Shown: piece by piece, positions 48,174-58,148 of the stretch
How positions within the stretch are numbered: the first letter of the stretch is position 1
Layout: every line of letters begins with the position of its first letter
NCBI RefSeq assembly: GCF_015711015.1
Contig: NZ_CP064653.1
Span: 4,340,001-4,404,000 of the forward strand
Direction: 5' to 3'
DNA from: Methylomonas sp. LL1
Lineage (GTDB): Bacteria > Pseudomonadota > Gammaproteobacteria > Methylococcales > Methylomonadaceae
DNA: 64,000 bases
Notes under the pieces: model-generated
Told to the model about the DNA's origin: nothing
The model's input: only the letters and a program-made list of their open reading frames with translations
Databases searched by the model: none
Position numbers and translations under genes: made by a program

Positions 48174-49278
48174 GGGGGGCTGTCCTTGCCGCTTGCAATT
48201 TTAGATGGCGGCGGCTTTTATCCCGTACTTGACCGACCAACTGACCGCAGGCGGCGTCTATATCTTCGCCGCGGGTCTTGCGGATGGTGGTGACGATGCC
48301 GGCGTTATGCAGCACATCCCGAAATTTAAGGATGGCCACGTTTTTTGAGCAGCGGTATTGCGATTGCGGGAAAGGATTGAAAGGAATCAGATTCACTTTG
48401 GAAGGCACGTTTTTCAGCAGTTTTACCAAGGTTTTGGCGTCTTCCTCACTGTCATTGATACCGTCCAGCATCACATATTCAAACGTGATGTGCTTACGCG
48501 GGCCGTTTTGGGCATAAGCGCGGCAGGCGTCCATCAATTCCGCCAGCGGATATTTGATGTTGATCGGTACCAATTGATTACGTAATTCATCATTGGGGGC
48601 GTGCAGGGATACCGCCATGCTGACATCGCAAACTTCGTTCAGGCGGTTCATGGCCGGTACCACGCCGGAGGTGCTGATGGTGACCCGGCGTTTGGACAGG
48701 CCGTAGGCAAAATCGTCCATCATCAGATTCATCGCCGCGACGACATTGTCGAAATTCAATAACGGTTCGCCCATGCCCATCATCACCACATTGGTGATGC
48801 GGCGTTCGCTACCCAGGCGTTGCTGGGCCAGATACAACTGGCCGATGACTTCGGCCGTGCTCAAATTGCGGTTAAAACCTTGCTGGGCGGTGGAGCAAAA
48901 GCTACAGGCCAAGGCGCAGCCGACTTGCGAGGAAATGCAAAGCGTGGCCCGGCGTTCTTCCGGGATGTAAACGGTTTCCACCTTGTTGCCGCAATGGGTT
49001 TGCATGGCCCATTTGCAGGTACCGTCGGAGGCCAATTGTTCGGCGACGATTTCCGGTGGTTGGATGCAGCAGTTTTCCTTGAGATAGCCGCGCAAGGATT
49101 TGCTCAGATTGGTCATTTCGTCGAAGTCGACCACGCCTTCCTGATAGATCCATTTCAGCAGCTGGGTGGCGCGAAACGGTTTTTCGCCCAGACCGACAAA
49201 AAAGGTCTGCAGACCTTTCCTGTCGAAATCCAGCAGATTGATCAGCGCCGGTTTAACGGATGCGGTCGCAGAGTTCAT
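48163..49278 (-). CDS. rlmN: dual-specificity 23S rRNA/tRNA A2-methyltransferase RlmN
   Basis: 371-residue radical-SAM enzyme methylating A2503 of 23S rRNA and A37 of tRNA. Cluster motif CALACSFC (Cx3Cx2C) and the [12 protein letters not shown] block are intact. The start is taken at 49278 ([18 protein letters not shown]), overlapping the ndk end by 26 bases; the open frame continues into ndk to 49344 with no family similarity. Confidence 0.93.
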   Translation of the reverse strand: MNSATASVKPALINLLDFDRKGLQTFFVGLGEKPFRATQLLKWIYQEGVVDFDEMTNLSKSLRGYLKENCCIQPPEIVAEQLASDGTCKWAMQTHCGNKVETVYIPEERRATLCISSQVGCALACSFCSTAQQGFNRNLSTAEVIGQLYLAQQRLGSERRITNVVMMGMGEPLLNFDNVVAAMNLMMDDFAYGLSKRRVTISTSGVVPAMNRLNEVCDVSMAVSLHAPNDELRNQLVPINIKYPLAELMDACRAYAQNGPRKHITFEYVMLDGINDSEEDAKTLVKLLKNVPSKVNLIPFNPFPQSQYRCSKNVAILKFRDVLHNAGIVTTIRKTRGEDIDAACGQLVGQVRDKSRRHLKLQAARTAPHAI

Positions 49279-49684
49279 CGGCGGAGAAGAAGTAAGCGAT
49301 TTCCCGAGCAGCGGATTCTGGGGAATCCGAGCCGTGCACGGCATTTTCGTCGATGCTGACCGCGAAGTCGGCGCGAATGGTGCCGGCCGCAGCTTCTTTA
49401 GGATTGGTTGCGCCCATCAGTTCGCGGTTTTTCAGGACCGCATTTTCGCCTTCCAAGACTTGGACAACGACGGGGCCGGAAATCATGAAGCTGACCAAGT
49501 CTTTGAAGAAACCGCGTTCTTTATGCTCGGCATAAAAGCCTTCGGCTTGTTCTTGGCTCAGTTGCAGCATTTTGGATGCGACTACGCGCAAACCATTTTT
49601 TTCGAAGCGGCTGACAATTTCTCCAATCACGTTTTTAGCGACAGCGTCGGGCTTGATGATAGAGAAAGTACGTTCAATTGCCAT
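49253..49684 (-). CDS. ndk: nucleoside diphosphate kinase
   Basis: 143-residue Ndk, starting [21 protein letters not shown], with the phospho-histidine in NAVHGSDS. Keeps NTP pools balanced. First gene of the ndk-rlmN-pilF-hisS-yfgM-bamB-der run and only 54 bases after secD. Confidence 0.97.
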   Translation of the reverse strand: MAIERTFSIIKPDAVAKNVIGEIVSRFEKNGLRVVASKMLQLSQEQAEGFYAEHKERGFFKDLVSFMISGPVVVQVLEGENAVLKNRELMGATNPKEAAAGTIRADFAVSIDENAVHGSDSPESAAREIAYFFSADELCDRIR

Positions 49685-49738
49685 TTTTTAAAACTCCAGT
49701 TGAGGTTAATGATAAAAATTTACTGAATTATAACCTGT

Positions 49739-51586
49739 TTAGATCGACAGTTTTTCGACCCGGCGGTTGTCGCCGTAAAACCAGTTCACCAGCATGCGGG
49801 TGCCGGTAATGGCGGTGAACATAGAGGTCAGGATACCCAGGCATAATACCACCGCGAAACCCTTGACCGGGCCGGTGCCGAAGCCGAATAGCAACAGCGC
49901 GACCAACAAGGTGGTGACGTTGGAGTCCAAAATAGTGGCGAAGGCTTTTTCATAGCCGACGAAAATACTGGCTTGCGGGCTGTTGCCGTTGCGTAGTTCC
50001 TCGCGTATGCGTTCGTTGATCAAGACGTTGGCATCCACCGCCATACCCACGGTCAACACGATACCGGCCATGCCCGGCAGGGTCAGGGTGGCTTGCAACA
50101 GCGACAGAATGGCGATCAACAGCACTACGTTGAAGATCAGCGCAAAGTTGGCGATCAAGCCGAAGGCGCGGTAATAGATGATCATGAACACCACCACTAG
50201 CAGGAAGCCGACTTGAATCGAGGTCATGCCTTGATCGATATTTTCCTGGCCCAAGCTAGGTCCGACGGTGCGCTCCTCGACGATTTCAACCGGGGCCGCC
50301 AACGCGCCGGCTCTCAGCAATAGCGCCAAGGTGCGAGCTTCCTGAGGACTATCCAGGCCGGTGGTTTGAAAGCGTTTGCTGAAAGAATCGCGGATGGTGG
50401 CGACGCTGATGACTTTTTCAACTTTTTCTTTATGTTGAACTTTTTTGCCGTCGACCACCTTGGTTTCCGATTTGTATTCGATGAATACCACAGCCATCGG
50501 CTTACCGATGTTTTCCTGGGTAAACTTACCCATTTTTTTGGCGCCAACGCCGTCCAGCGTGATGAATACCGCTGCTTGGCCGTCCTGGTCCAGGCCGGAA
50601 GAGGCATCGGTGATTTGGTCTCCGGTGACTATCACCGAACGTTTCAACAGTACCGGAGCACCGTTTTTATCCTTGTATAAACGGCTGCCGACCGGCACAT
50701 GGCCTTCAATGGCCGACTTGACGTCATGTTCGACATCCACCATGCGATATTCCAGGGTGGCGGTGGTGCCCAGCAGTTCCTTGGCGCGCGCGGTGTCCTG
50801 CACGCCGGGTAATTGCACCACGATACGGCTGCTGCCTTGTTGCTGGATGATAGGTTCCGCTACACCCAGTTCATTGACCCGGTTGCGCAACGTGGTGATG
50901 TTTTGGTCCAGCGCGGATTTTTTGATCGCAAATATTTCGCGTTCGGGCAGTGTCAGCAAAAATTCATTGGGCCCGGTTTCGGTCAGGTCCAGATTATGGA
51001 AGTCCTTGTTCAGCACTTCGGCCGCCGCCACACGGGCTTCCTCGTTTGGCACAACGATTTTAATACCGTCGGCTTCCTTGCTGACAGATTGATAGCGGAC
51101 CTTGGCGTCTCTGAAAGCGCTACGGATGTCATTGCCATAACGCTCATCGGCTTGTTTCAACGCGGTATCCATGTCGACTTCCAGCGTGAAATGCACGCCA
51201 CCGCGCAAATCCAGGCCCAGATACATCGGTTCCGCGCCGAGTATGCCGAGCCAGGCGGGAGTAGCCGGCGCCAGATTCAGCGCAACAGTAGCGCGTTCGG
51301 ACATTTTGTCGCGCAGCATGTCCGCCGCTTTCATCTGCTCGTCGGTATTGTTAAAACGCGCCAGAATTTTGCCGTCCTTGAATTCGAACGATTTCAGCGT
51401 ATAACCGGCGGCTTTGATGCTGGCGGCGACTTCGTCGGCTTGACTTTGTTGCAGCGGAGTGGCGTTGCTGGAAGCAAGTTGTACTGCCGGATCGTTACCG
51501 TAAAGATTGGGTAAGGCATAAAGAATGCCGAAAATCAGAACGGTCAGGACTAGAATATTTTTCCAGAGCGGGAAATGATTTTGCAT
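49739..51586 (-). CDS. secD: protein translocase subunit SecD
   Basis: 615-residue membrane protein using proton motive force to aid Sec export. One N-terminal membrane helix, a large periplasmic P1 domain (AEPMYLGLDLRGGVHFTLEVD), then five C-terminal helices including PGMAGIVLTVGMAVDANVLINERIREE. Same length as E. coli SecD, so not a SecDF fusion. secF is not downstream; ndk follows instead. Confidence 0.96.
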   Translation of the reverse strand: MQNHFPLWKNILVLTVLIFGILYALPNLYGNDPAVQLASSNATPLQQSQADEVAASIKAAGYTLKSFEFKDGKILARFNNTDEQMKAADMLRDKMSERATVALNLAPATPAWLGILGAEPMYLGLDLRGGVHFTLEVDMDTALKQADERYGNDIRSAFRDAKVRYQSVSKEADGIKIVVPNEEARVAAAEVLNKDFHNLDLTETGPNEFLLTLPEREIFAIKKSALDQNITTLRNRVNELGVAEPIIQQQGSSRIVVQLPGVQDTARAKELLGTTATLEYRMVDVEHDVKSAIEGHVPVGSRLYKDKNGAPVLLKRSVIVTGDQITDASSGLDQDGQAAVFITLDGVGAKKMGKFTQENIGKPMAVVFIEYKSETKVVDGKKVQHKEKVEKVISVATIRDSFSKRFQTTGLDSPQEARTLALLLRAGALAAPVEIVEERTVGPSLGQENIDQGMTSIQVGFLLVVVFMIIYYRAFGLIANFALIFNVVLLIAILSLLQATLTLPGMAGIVLTVGMAVDANVLINERIREELRNGNSPQASIFVGYEKAFATILDSNVTTLLVALLLFGFGTGPVKGFAVVLCLGILTSMFTAITGTRMLVNWFYGDNRRVEKLSI

Positions 51587-51666
51587 GGGTTTCCGTTAAA
51601 AGCAGTGACAGCCTTGCTGCGACTAAGGATCGGGGGTTCGATTGTTATGCGGGTTCGTGAAAAAAC

Positions 51667-52014
51667 TTAAACTTTCGGTTTTTTGTTTAAGGTTTTATAA
51701 GTGCCCTTAGGCATCATGTTGGCGATGGCATGGCGTTGAACCTGAATAAAGCTGTTGTCGGCCACTTCCAATTTGACGAAGTTGTCGTCCAGTTCCGCCA
51801 CTTTACCCAGAATGCCACCGGTGGTGACCACTTCCGAGCCTTTGTCTAGCGCCGCCAACATTTGTTTTTGTTCCTTGTTGCGTTTGGATTGGGGGCGAAT
51901 AAACAGAAAGTAGAAAAATATCAGAATACCTAATGGGAACAGCATGCCTTCAAAACCGGGTTGAGTGGCTGCTGGCGCGGCTTGCGCCATGGCATCAGAG
52001 ATAAAAAAGCTCAT
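51667..52014 (-). CDS. yajC: Sec translocon accessory protein YajC
   Basis: 115 residues: one membrane helix (MLFPLGILIFFYFLFI) followed by RPQSKRNKEQKQMLAALDKG and the GGILGKVAELDD YajC core. Start set at 52014 because AAGAGG lies six bases upstream; the ATG two codons earlier would have no spacing. First gene of the yajC-secD unit. Confidence 0.94.
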   Translation of the reverse strand: MSFFISDAMAQAAPAATQPGFEGMLFPLGILIFFYFLFIRPQSKRNKEQKQMLAALDKGSEVVTTGGILGKVAELDDNFVKLEVADNSFIQVQRHAIANMMPKGTYKTLNKKPKV

Positions 52015-52077
52015 TGTCATCCTCTTAAAATTATTATCGTCGTGTTGTAATTCGATTCCGGTACCTAACCGGACAGC

Positions 52078-52092
52078 GTGGCATTATGCCAC
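52078..52092 (-). promoter_or_regulatory. palindrome with embedded -10 element, likely yajC-secD promoter
   Basis: GTGGCAT-T-ATGCCAC is a perfect 15-base palindrome. On the minus strand it contains TGTGGCATAAT, an extended -10-like element about 65 bases upstream of yajC. The -35 is not distinct. The symmetric overlap could allow a regulator to compete with RNA polymerase. Confidence 0.45.
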
Positions 52093-52133
52093 ACTAGAAG
52101 TGCTAAACGCATTTCCGGTTGATTTTGCAAGTG

Positions 52134-52994
52134 TTATCCAGCATAACGTCCAATGTTTTCGCCCAATTTTACCGGTTTACCGGCAACAAAATCATCGTTC
52201 CAGGCGGTTTGGTTTTGACCAAACAACACGATGATAGTCGAGCCCATGTTAAAGCGGCCCATTTCCGCGCCTTTTTCCAGTACCGGGGCATCGGCTTGGT
52301 AATGCCAGGTTCTTGGTTCGCCAATGCTGGGCGGTGTCACCACGCCATGCCAGACGGTTTCGACGCTGGATACGAAAATCGCGCCGACCAGTACCAGCGC
52401 CATCGGTCCGGCTTCGGTATCGAAAATACAGGCGACGCGCTCGTTGCGTGCAAACAGGTTCGGCACGCCATCCACGGTGGCGGCGTTGACGCTGAATAAA
52501 CGGCCCGGAATATGCACCATTTCCCTCAGGGTACCGGTTAGCGGCATATGCAGGCGGTGATAATCCTTGGGCGAAAGATAGATGGTGGCGAAGGAGCCGT
52601 TTTTAAAGGCCTGGGCGCGCTCGGCATCCCCGCCCAATAATTCCAGCGCCGTATAATCGTGGCCCTTGGCTTGAAAAATCCTGCCGTCTTCGATAGGGCC
52701 GGCCTGGCTGACTACACCGTCCGCCGGGCAGGCAAGCGCATCGAGGGCGGGGGCGATCGGGCGAGCGCCGTCTTTTAATTCGCGGGTAAAAAAATCATTG
52801 AAGCTGGAATAGTGATCCAAATTCTGGAATTTGGCCTCGTTCATGTCGACGCCGTATAGACGAATGATTAATTTGATGAACAGATTTTTCCATGCCGGGT
52901 TTTGGCAATGGGTCAGTTTGGACATCAATCCCGACAGAAAATGATGGGGCAGGACGTATTGGGGTAGAACGGTAAAAATATGTTTCAAGGTCAT
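52134..52994 (-). CDS. psd: phosphatidylserine decarboxylase proenzyme
   Basis: 286-residue Psd that makes phosphatidylethanolamine at the inner membrane. Conserved blocks: VDMNEAK, FNDFFTRELK, CPADGVVSQ, DYHRLHMPLTG and the self-cleavage site GST in FNMGSTIIVLF, with Met where Leu is more usual before GST. The start shares ATGA with the upstream FlhB-like gene. Confidence 0.94.
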   Translation of the reverse strand: MTLKHIFTVLPQYVLPHHFLSGLMSKLTHCQNPAWKNLFIKLIIRLYGVDMNEAKFQNLDHYSSFNDFFTRELKDGARPIAPALDALACPADGVVSQAGPIEDGRIFQAKGHDYTALELLGGDAERAQAFKNGSFATIYLSPKDYHRLHMPLTGTLREMVHIPGRLFSVNAATVDGVPNLFARNERVACIFDTEAGPMALVLVGAIFVSSVETVWHGVVTPPSIGEPRTWHYQADAPVLEKGAEMGRFNMGSTIIVLFGQNQTAWNDDFVAGKPVKLGENIGRYAG

Positions 52995-53275
52995 GATTCG
53001 GAGTCGGGAGTTTTTCCGCTGATAAAGTAGGCAAAGGCGATGACTTCGGCGACGGCGATATACAACTGCTGCGGAATTTCATCGCCGAGCGGCACTTGCG
53101 CCAGTATTCTGGCCAGTTCCGGCTCGTTTTGCAGCGGGACGCCGTGCTTTTCGGCAATCGCCAGAATTTGTTGAGCGGTCAACCCTTCACCCTTGGCGGT
53201 GACTTTCGGCGCATTTTTGCCGTCGTATTTCAGCGCGACGGCAATGTCGGCGTTATAGTAGGTTTTGCCGCTCAC
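52991..53275 (-). CDS. orphan FlhB C-terminal-domain protein (EscU/YscU/FlhB family)
   Basis: 94 residues equivalent to the cytoplasmic C-terminal part of the type III export switch FlhB: ADIAVALKYDGKNAPKVTAKG, then QQILAIAEKHGVPLQNEPELARIL and GDEIPQQLYIAVAEVIAFAYFI. There are no membrane helices and no NPTH autocleavage motif, so it mimics the already cleaved fragment. Such orphans exist in other bacteria with unclear function. Coupled to psd by a 4-base overlap; queF ends 6 bases upstream of its start. Confidence 0.83.
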   Translation of the reverse strand: MSGKTYYNADIAVALKYDGKNAPKVTAKGEGLTAQQILAIAEKHGVPLQNEPELARILAQVPLGDEIPQQLYIAVAEVIAFAYFISGKTPDSES

Positions 53276-53281
53276 GGTCGC

Positions 53282-53671
53282 TTAGGGCAGGTTGACCAGT
53301 TCTGGCGGCTGCCAGGCCGGATTACGGTGCTCGGCAATCACGGTGGTGTAAATGCCGCCACGTACGTTGAACTCGGCCCGCAAGCGCATGAAGTTGGGTG
53401 AAATCGCCGCGACGATATGGTCGAGGATTTCGTTGGTGACGGCTTCGTGAAACGCGCCGCGTTCGCGGAAAGTCCACATGTACAGTTTCAACGACTTCAA
53501 TTCGACACACAAATGGTTTGGAACATATTCGATTACCAATTTGGCAAAGTCAGGCTGGCCGGTCATCGGACACAAGCAGGTGAATTCCGGAATGTCGATC
53601 CGGATGGTGAAATCGCGCGCGGGTCTGGGATTTTCGAACGTAGTCAGGTCGGAACTGGGTTTTGTGGTCAT
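53282..53671 (-). CDS. queF: NADPH-dependent 7-cyano-7-deazaguanine reductase QueF
   Basis: 129-residue short-form QueF reducing preQ0 to preQ1 in queuosine synthesis. The nucleophile cysteine lies in [13 protein letters not shown], the family motif is [20 protein letters not shown] with the catalytic residues, and the C-terminus has [10 protein letters not shown]. Confidence 0.94.
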   Translation of the reverse strand: MTTKPSSDLTTFENPRPARDFTIRIDIPEFTCLCPMTGQPDFAKLVIEYVPNHLCVELKSLKLYMWTFRERGAFHEAVTNEILDHIVAAISPNFMRLRAEFNVRGGIYTTVIAEHRNPAWQPPELVNLP

Positions 53672-53916
53672 TGCTAATTTGTGGTTAAGGTGAATAGTTT
53701 AAGCCGGCCCGGTTTTAAACCCAAAGCCGCTGGAGATGAATTTTAACAGCTAACAAACCGGAAAAAATTAAAGTTTAACTTCAAGGGCTTGCAAGGCTGT
53801 GGCGGATTTGTGCGCCAGGTATGTTTTTTAAAATCTTTTGGCAATCATGCCTTGCTAAATTGGAGTAGAATCAAGCCATTAATTTGAAATGTCTGACTAA
53901 CCAAGAGGAGTCGACC

Positions 53917-54243
53917 ATGGACATCAACAGTGTAAATTTAAAGCAAAATAGGATAGCCAACCAGCCCGCGCCAGCCAGTCCCAAGACGGTCGGAACCGAC
54001 AAACCTGACGACCGGAAGGGCACGGATAGTAGCGCGGCTAGCGACAGCGTCGAGCTATCCAGTGAATCACTCAGGCTAGCGAGTTCTACAGGCGTAAAAG
54101 ACATGAATAATCAAATTCCCGATCAACAACAGGCTCGGAAGTTGGTGGATCAAATGGTGACGAGTATCCGGAGTCAGCCGAATCAAGCACAAAATGCCTT
54201 CGGAACTATGTCACAAGCCCAGGTCGGCGCGTTATTGGCTTAA
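53917..54243 (+). CDS. small motility-associated protein, possibly FlgM-like
   Basis: 108 residues, polar and low in aromatic residues. N-terminus MDINSVNL followed by a disordered Lys/Asp/Ser region, then DSVELSSESLRLAS, a pattern seen in FlgM, and a C-terminal helix (QARKLVDQMVTSIRSQPNQAQNAFG). The C-terminus does not closely match the FlgM sigma-28-binding helices, so this is only a possibility. ATG at 53917 has AAGAGGAG upstream. No flagellar gene is adjacent. Confidence 0.4.
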   Translation: MDINSVNLKQNRIANQPAPASPKTVGTDKPDDRKGTDSSAASDSVELSSESLRLASSTGVKDMNNQIPDQQQARKLVDQMVTSIRSQPNQAQNAFGTMSQAQVGALLA

Positions 54244-54347
54244 TTTTGGGGCTAATCAAGAGCCGTCAATCGACGCTACAGGTAATTTCTCCTAATTGAT
54301 CAGTCAATATCAGCATCCCGAAAAGGAACCATTCGAATGCGGGACTT

Positions 54348-54920
54348 TCATAACAGCCAGGGCACTAATTTCCAGGTGCCCTGGCTGTATTCGATATAAG
54401 CCTCGGCAAATTTCTGTTTTAACATCCGCTCTTCCAGTTCGATTCGAGAATTAAAAGCCAGGAAAGTCGGCAGGCTGGTGCAGGCCACGGCCATGACATC
54501 GCCCATCGCCAATCCCGCCGCCGCCAAGGCCAGCAATAAACCGGTATAAGCCGGATGCCGAACCCAGCGATAAGGGCCGTTCGTGATAAGTTTGTGCTGC
54601 CGTTGGATAGTGACGTGGCTAGTGAAAAAACGTCCAAGTTGCGCAATTGCCCAGTATCTGAGACTTAATCCGCCGGCGAACAGCAGCATCGCCAACAGCT
54701 GTCTGGGCAAATAGCGAATCGGGATCGGCAGCCAGGCCAGTTGTTTAAACCAGAACGCAAAACCCAGGCCGGCCAAAACACTTAACCATAACAGCCATTG
54801 CGAACGCCGTTCGCCGGACACGATAGTCTTGTGGTTTGGTCGCAAGTTGCGCGCCAGCCGGATTTCCGCAATCACCCAAAGCAGACAAAGTATTAGCCAA
54901 ATGATGCGTACCGATGTCAT
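54348..54920 (-). CDS. isoprenylcysteine carboxyl methyltransferase-family membrane protein
   Basis: 190 residues with about five hydrophobic segments and the ICMT/PEMT signature: FFTSHVTIQRQHKLITNGPYRWVRHPAYTG, then LAFNSRIELEERMLKQKFAEAYIEY near the C-terminus. Members methylate prenylcysteines, phospholipids or unknown membrane acceptors with SAM. Substrate unknown. The start at 54920 avoids overlap with the divergent ABC gene. Confidence 0.75.
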   Translation of the reverse strand: MTSVRIIWLILCLLWVIAEIRLARNLRPNHKTIVSGERRSQWLLWLSVLAGLGFAFWFKQLAWLPIPIRYLPRQLLAMLLFAGGLSLRYWAIAQLGRFFTSHVTIQRQHKLITNGPYRWVRHPAYTGLLLALAAAGLAMGDVMAVACTSLPTFLAFNSRIELEERMLKQKFAEAYIEYSQGTWKLVPWLL

Positions 54921-55004
54921 GAATTGCCCTCCGGCACGGGTTGATTTGATGGGCAGGCGGTCGTGGCCGCTGCTCGTGTAAAATACCTCAATTTGCCGGT
55001 TGTC

Positions 55005-55715
55005 ATGGAAAAAATCATCGAACTGAAACAGGTTTACAAAGCTTATCCGCAGGCCGGCGGTTTGCAAACGGTGTTGCATGACATCAACTTGGATATTTTC
55101 CCCGGCGAGTTCGTCGCCATAGTCGGCCCTTCCGGCAACGGCAAATCGACCCTGCTGAATCTACTGACCGGTATCGATCATCCTAGCCAAGGCGAAGTCG
55201 TCGTCAATGGGGCGGCCTTGCAAAAATTAAGCAACGAAAAGCTGACCTTGTGGCGCGGCGCCAATGTCGGCATCGTGTTTCAATTCTTTCAGTTGCTGCC
55301 GGCCCTGAGTCTGTTGCAAAACATTGTGCTGCCGATGGATTTTCTCGGCAAACTGAATAAACGCCAGCGCCGGGATCGTGCCCTGCAACTATTGGAGCGG
55401 GTAGGGCTAGGCGATGAAGCGCATCGTCTGCCCAGCCAGGTGTCAGGCGGCCAGCAACAGCGGGCCGCAATTGCCCGCGCCTTGGCCAACGATCCGCCGT
55501 TGATCGTGGCCGACGAACCCACCGGCAATCTGGATGCCGCCACCGCCGAATCGGTGTTCGATTTGTTTGCTCATTTGCGCGATCAGGGCAAAACCCTGGT
55601 GATGGTCACCCATAACGAGGCTTTGGCCGATGCCGCCAGCCGCAAGTTGGAAATCCGTTCCGGCCGCATTCATGCCGACACCTCGCCGGCTTTCACCGAT
55701 CCGGCGGGCATTTGA
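55005..55715 (+). CDS. ABC transporter ATP-binding protein (LolD/MacB type)
   Basis: 236-residue ATPase: Walker [11 protein letters not shown]-loop VFQFFQLLP, signature [15 protein letters not shown], Walker [13 protein letters not shown] and the H-loop VTHNE. Belongs to the lipoprotein/macrolide (LolD, FtsE, MacB) branch. Its stop overlaps the permease start by a few bases. The ATG at 55005 is chosen over GTG at 54963 by family N-terminus; the ribosome site is weak. Confidence 0.92.
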   Translation: MEKIIELKQVYKAYPQAGGLQTVLHDINLDIFPGEFVAIVGPSGNGKSTLLNLLTGIDHPSQGEVVVNGAALQKLSNEKLTLWRGANVGIVFQFFQLLPALSLLQNIVLPMDFLGKLNKRQRRDRALQLLERVGLGDEAHRLPSQVSGGQQQRAAIARALANDPPLIVADEPTGNLDAATAESVFDLFAHLRDQGKTLVMVTHNEALADAASRKLEIRSGRIHADTSPAFTDPAGI

Positions 55716-58126
55716 ATACGCTGTGGCATAAAGTCCGGGCCGACTTATGGCTGTCGAAATCCCGCAGCCTATTGGCCATCGCCAGTATCGCCATCGGCGT
55801 ATTTTGCGTCGGTACCTTGTTCGGCATGATCGATCTGCAATTAAGCAAGATGGACGCCGCCCACCGGCAATCGCAACCCTCGCATATCAATCTGATATTG
55901 CGTGGCGATGCGGACAACGGCTTATTGGAACGGATCAAAGCCTTGCCCGGCGTGGCAGGTATCGACAGCATGACGCCGGTGACGATGCATTTCAGGCGAT
56001 CCGGCCAAACCGAGTGGACGCTGGCTACGCTGATGATCCGGCCCGATTATACCGATCAGCGCTACGATCAAACCGGCTTGGACTCGGGTGCTTGGCCGTC
56101 ATCCGGCCAGGTCGCCGTTGAAAACTTGTCGGCGGCATTCGGCGGTTTTAACATCAGCGATCAGCTCGAATTCCAAACCGTTGAAGGGACTAAGACCTTG
56201 CCGATAATCGGCATTGTTCGCCATCCGTTCGTCAAACCGCCTAAATTCGGTGGCCAGCCGCACTTTTTTGCCGATGCTTCTTCCTCGGCATTATTTGGTG
56301 TGCCGGCCAATAGCTTTCGGCAACTGTTGGTGCAAATCACGCCGCCTTATAGTGCCGATCGAGCCCGTGCCGTCGCCGTCGATATTCGTAACTTACTGGC
56401 ACGGCATCAATTGGCCGTTAATGTCAGCCTGTTGCAAGACCCCGATAAGCACTGGGGGCGGCCTTTTCTGGCCGGCGTCAATGGCGTGTTGAAAATCATG
56501 GCGCTGGTTTCGCTGGCCTTGGCCAGTGTGCTGATATTGAACACCATCGCCGCACATATCGCTCAGCAAACCGACCAGATAGGTGTGATGAAAGCACTGG
56601 GAGCCAGAACAAGCACCATAGCGGCCGTTTATTTCAGCGAAACCCTTTTGCTGGCGCTGGTCGGGGTTCTATTGGCTTTGCCGTTCAGTCTGGCCGCCGC
56701 CTACTTCAGTTCCTGTCAATTGCTGGGCTTGTTCAATATCGATTGCGGCAGGTTCGAGGTGTCGAAGCGCGCTATTTACTGGATGGTGCTGGGAGGTTTG
56801 CTGGCGCCTGTGTTGGCGGCGGTGGGGCCGGTTTTGCGCGGGGCCTCCATGACGGTGCGCGTGGCTATCGCCAGCTACGGTTTGGGCGCTGATTTTGGCT
56901 ACAGCCGCCTGGATTCATGGGTGGAACGTTTCGGCGCCCGCTTTCTGCCGACATTGCATGCCGCCGCGCTGGGTAATTTGTTTCGGCGCAAGGCCAGGCT
57001 GGTGCTGACTCAAGGCGTCTTGATCCTAGCCGGCGTGATGTTTTTAGTGTTGATGAGCCTGATAACTTCGCTGAATTTGACCCTGGACAATGAAATGGCG
57101 CGAAGCCGTTACGCGGTATTGCTGGGTTTCAGTATCGACCAGCCCGAATCAAAGGTGGTCGAAATTGCCGGACAGATCGCGGAGAGCGGAAAAGTGGAAG
57201 TTTGGCGGCGCTTACCGATGGAAATGTCCAAAAACGGCCGGGCCTTACGGCAAAAAGGCAGTTTGGGTGCGCAATTGTTGGCGCTTCCGGCGGATTCTAA
57301 GCTATACCGGCCCTTGATCGAAGCCGGCCGTTGGCTGAACGCCGACGATGCCGGGCAACGGCGATTGCTGATCAGCGCCGATAGCGCCGAATTGAACGGC
57401 ATACGGGTTGGTGACTGGCTGGATATTACGATCGGAGCCGCCAGTCAAGCCTGGCGGGTGATTGGCACCTATCGCTGGCTGGCGGGCGGTAATCCGACGG
57501 TCGAGCCGGTTTATGCTAGTTTGGAAACGCTAAGGGACATTACTCCAGGTCCTGAAATGGCCTCGTTTGCCTTAATCGACGCGCCGATTACCGATTTGAA
57601 CCGGGAAGCCGACTATTTGCGGCGCTTAAAACAAGCTTTCCAACAACAGGGCATCGAGCTGAATGCCTACGCCACTCAGGCCAAACTGGCCCAGCGCCAA
57701 TTTGCCCGTAACCAGTTCAATCCTGTCATCGGGACTCTGTCCGGGCTGGCCTGCATGATCGCCGCCGTCGGCGGCATCGGTTTGTCTGGCGCGCTGGCCA
57801 TCGGCGTGTTGCAGCGTACCCGCGAGATCGGCGTGCTTCGCGCCATCGGCGCCTCCTCCAAGGCGGTATATCGGCTGTTTATGCTGGAGGGACTGTTGCA
57901 GGGTATCGTCGCCTGGCTGCTTAGCCTACCGTTGGCCTATGTTGCCGCCGAGCCGGTTTCCCGCCAATTAGGCGAGATCATGCTCGGAATACAACTGGAT
58001 TTTGCCTTCGACTGGTGGGCGGTCGGCTATTGGTTGGCCATTTTGTCAATGCTCGCCTGGCTGGCTTCCTATTGGCCGGCGCGAAAGGCGGCCGGCTTGA
58101 CGGTGCGGGAAAGTTTGGGCCATTGA
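55712..58126 (+). CDS. ABC transporter permease with two FtsX-like domains
   Basis: 804 residues. First helix near SLLAIASIAIGVFCVG, a long periplasmic MacB-like domain, a set of three helices (ALVSLALASVLILNTIAA; TLLLALVGVLLALPFSLA), a further half beginning RKARLVLTQGVLILAGVMFLV and a last three-helix FtsX domain ending SYWPARKAAGLTVRESLGH. The doubled FtsX layout is like YbbP-type exporters. Starts with TTG overlapping the ATPase stop. It probably exports or extracts a lipid-like or peptide substrate; identity unknown. Confidence 0.88.
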   Translation: MNTLWHKVRADLWLSKSRSLLAIASIAIGVFCVGTLFGMIDLQLSKMDAAHRQSQPSHINLILRGDADNGLLERIKALPGVAGIDSMTPVTMHFRRSGQTEWTLATLMIRPDYTDQRYDQTGLDSGAWPSSGQVAVENLSAAFGGFNISDQLEFQTVEGTKTLPIIGIVRHPFVKPPKFGGQPHFFADASSSALFGVPANSFRQLLVQITPPYSADRARAVAVDIRNLLARHQLAVNVSLLQDPDKHWGRPFLAGVNGVLKIMALVSLALASVLILNTIAAHIAQQTDQIGVMKALGARTSTIAAVYFSETLLLALVGVLLALPFSLAAAYFSSCQLLGLFNIDCGRFEVSKRAIYWMVLGGLLAPVLAAVGPVLRGASMTVRVAIASYGLGADFGYSRLDSWVERFGARFLPTLHAAALGNLFRRKARLVLTQGVLILAGVMFLVLMSLITSLNLTLDNEMARSRYAVLLGFSIDQPESKVVEIAGQIAESGKVEVWRRLPMEMSKNGRALRQKGSLGAQLLALPADSKLYRPLIEAGRWLNADDAGQRRLLISADSAELNGIRVGDWLDITIGAASQAWRVIGTYRWLAGGNPTVEPVYASLETLRDITPGPEMASFALIDAPITDLNREADYLRRLKQAFQQQGIELNAYATQAKLAQRQFARNQFNPVIGTLSGLACMIAAVGGIGLSGALAIGVLQRTREIGVLRAIGASSKAVYRLFMLEGLLQGIVAWLLSLPLAYVAAEPVSRQLGEIMLGIQLDFAFDWWAVGYWLAILSMLAWLASYWPARKAAGLTVRESLGH

Positions 58127-58148
58127 GCCGCCGCATGTCCGGCACCGA

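Noticed and set aside
53800-53916. TTGGCAATCATGCCTTGC upstream of the FlgM-like gene as a sigma-54 promoter
   Set aside because: The spacing between GG and GC is 12 bases rather than the required 10, so I do not call it.
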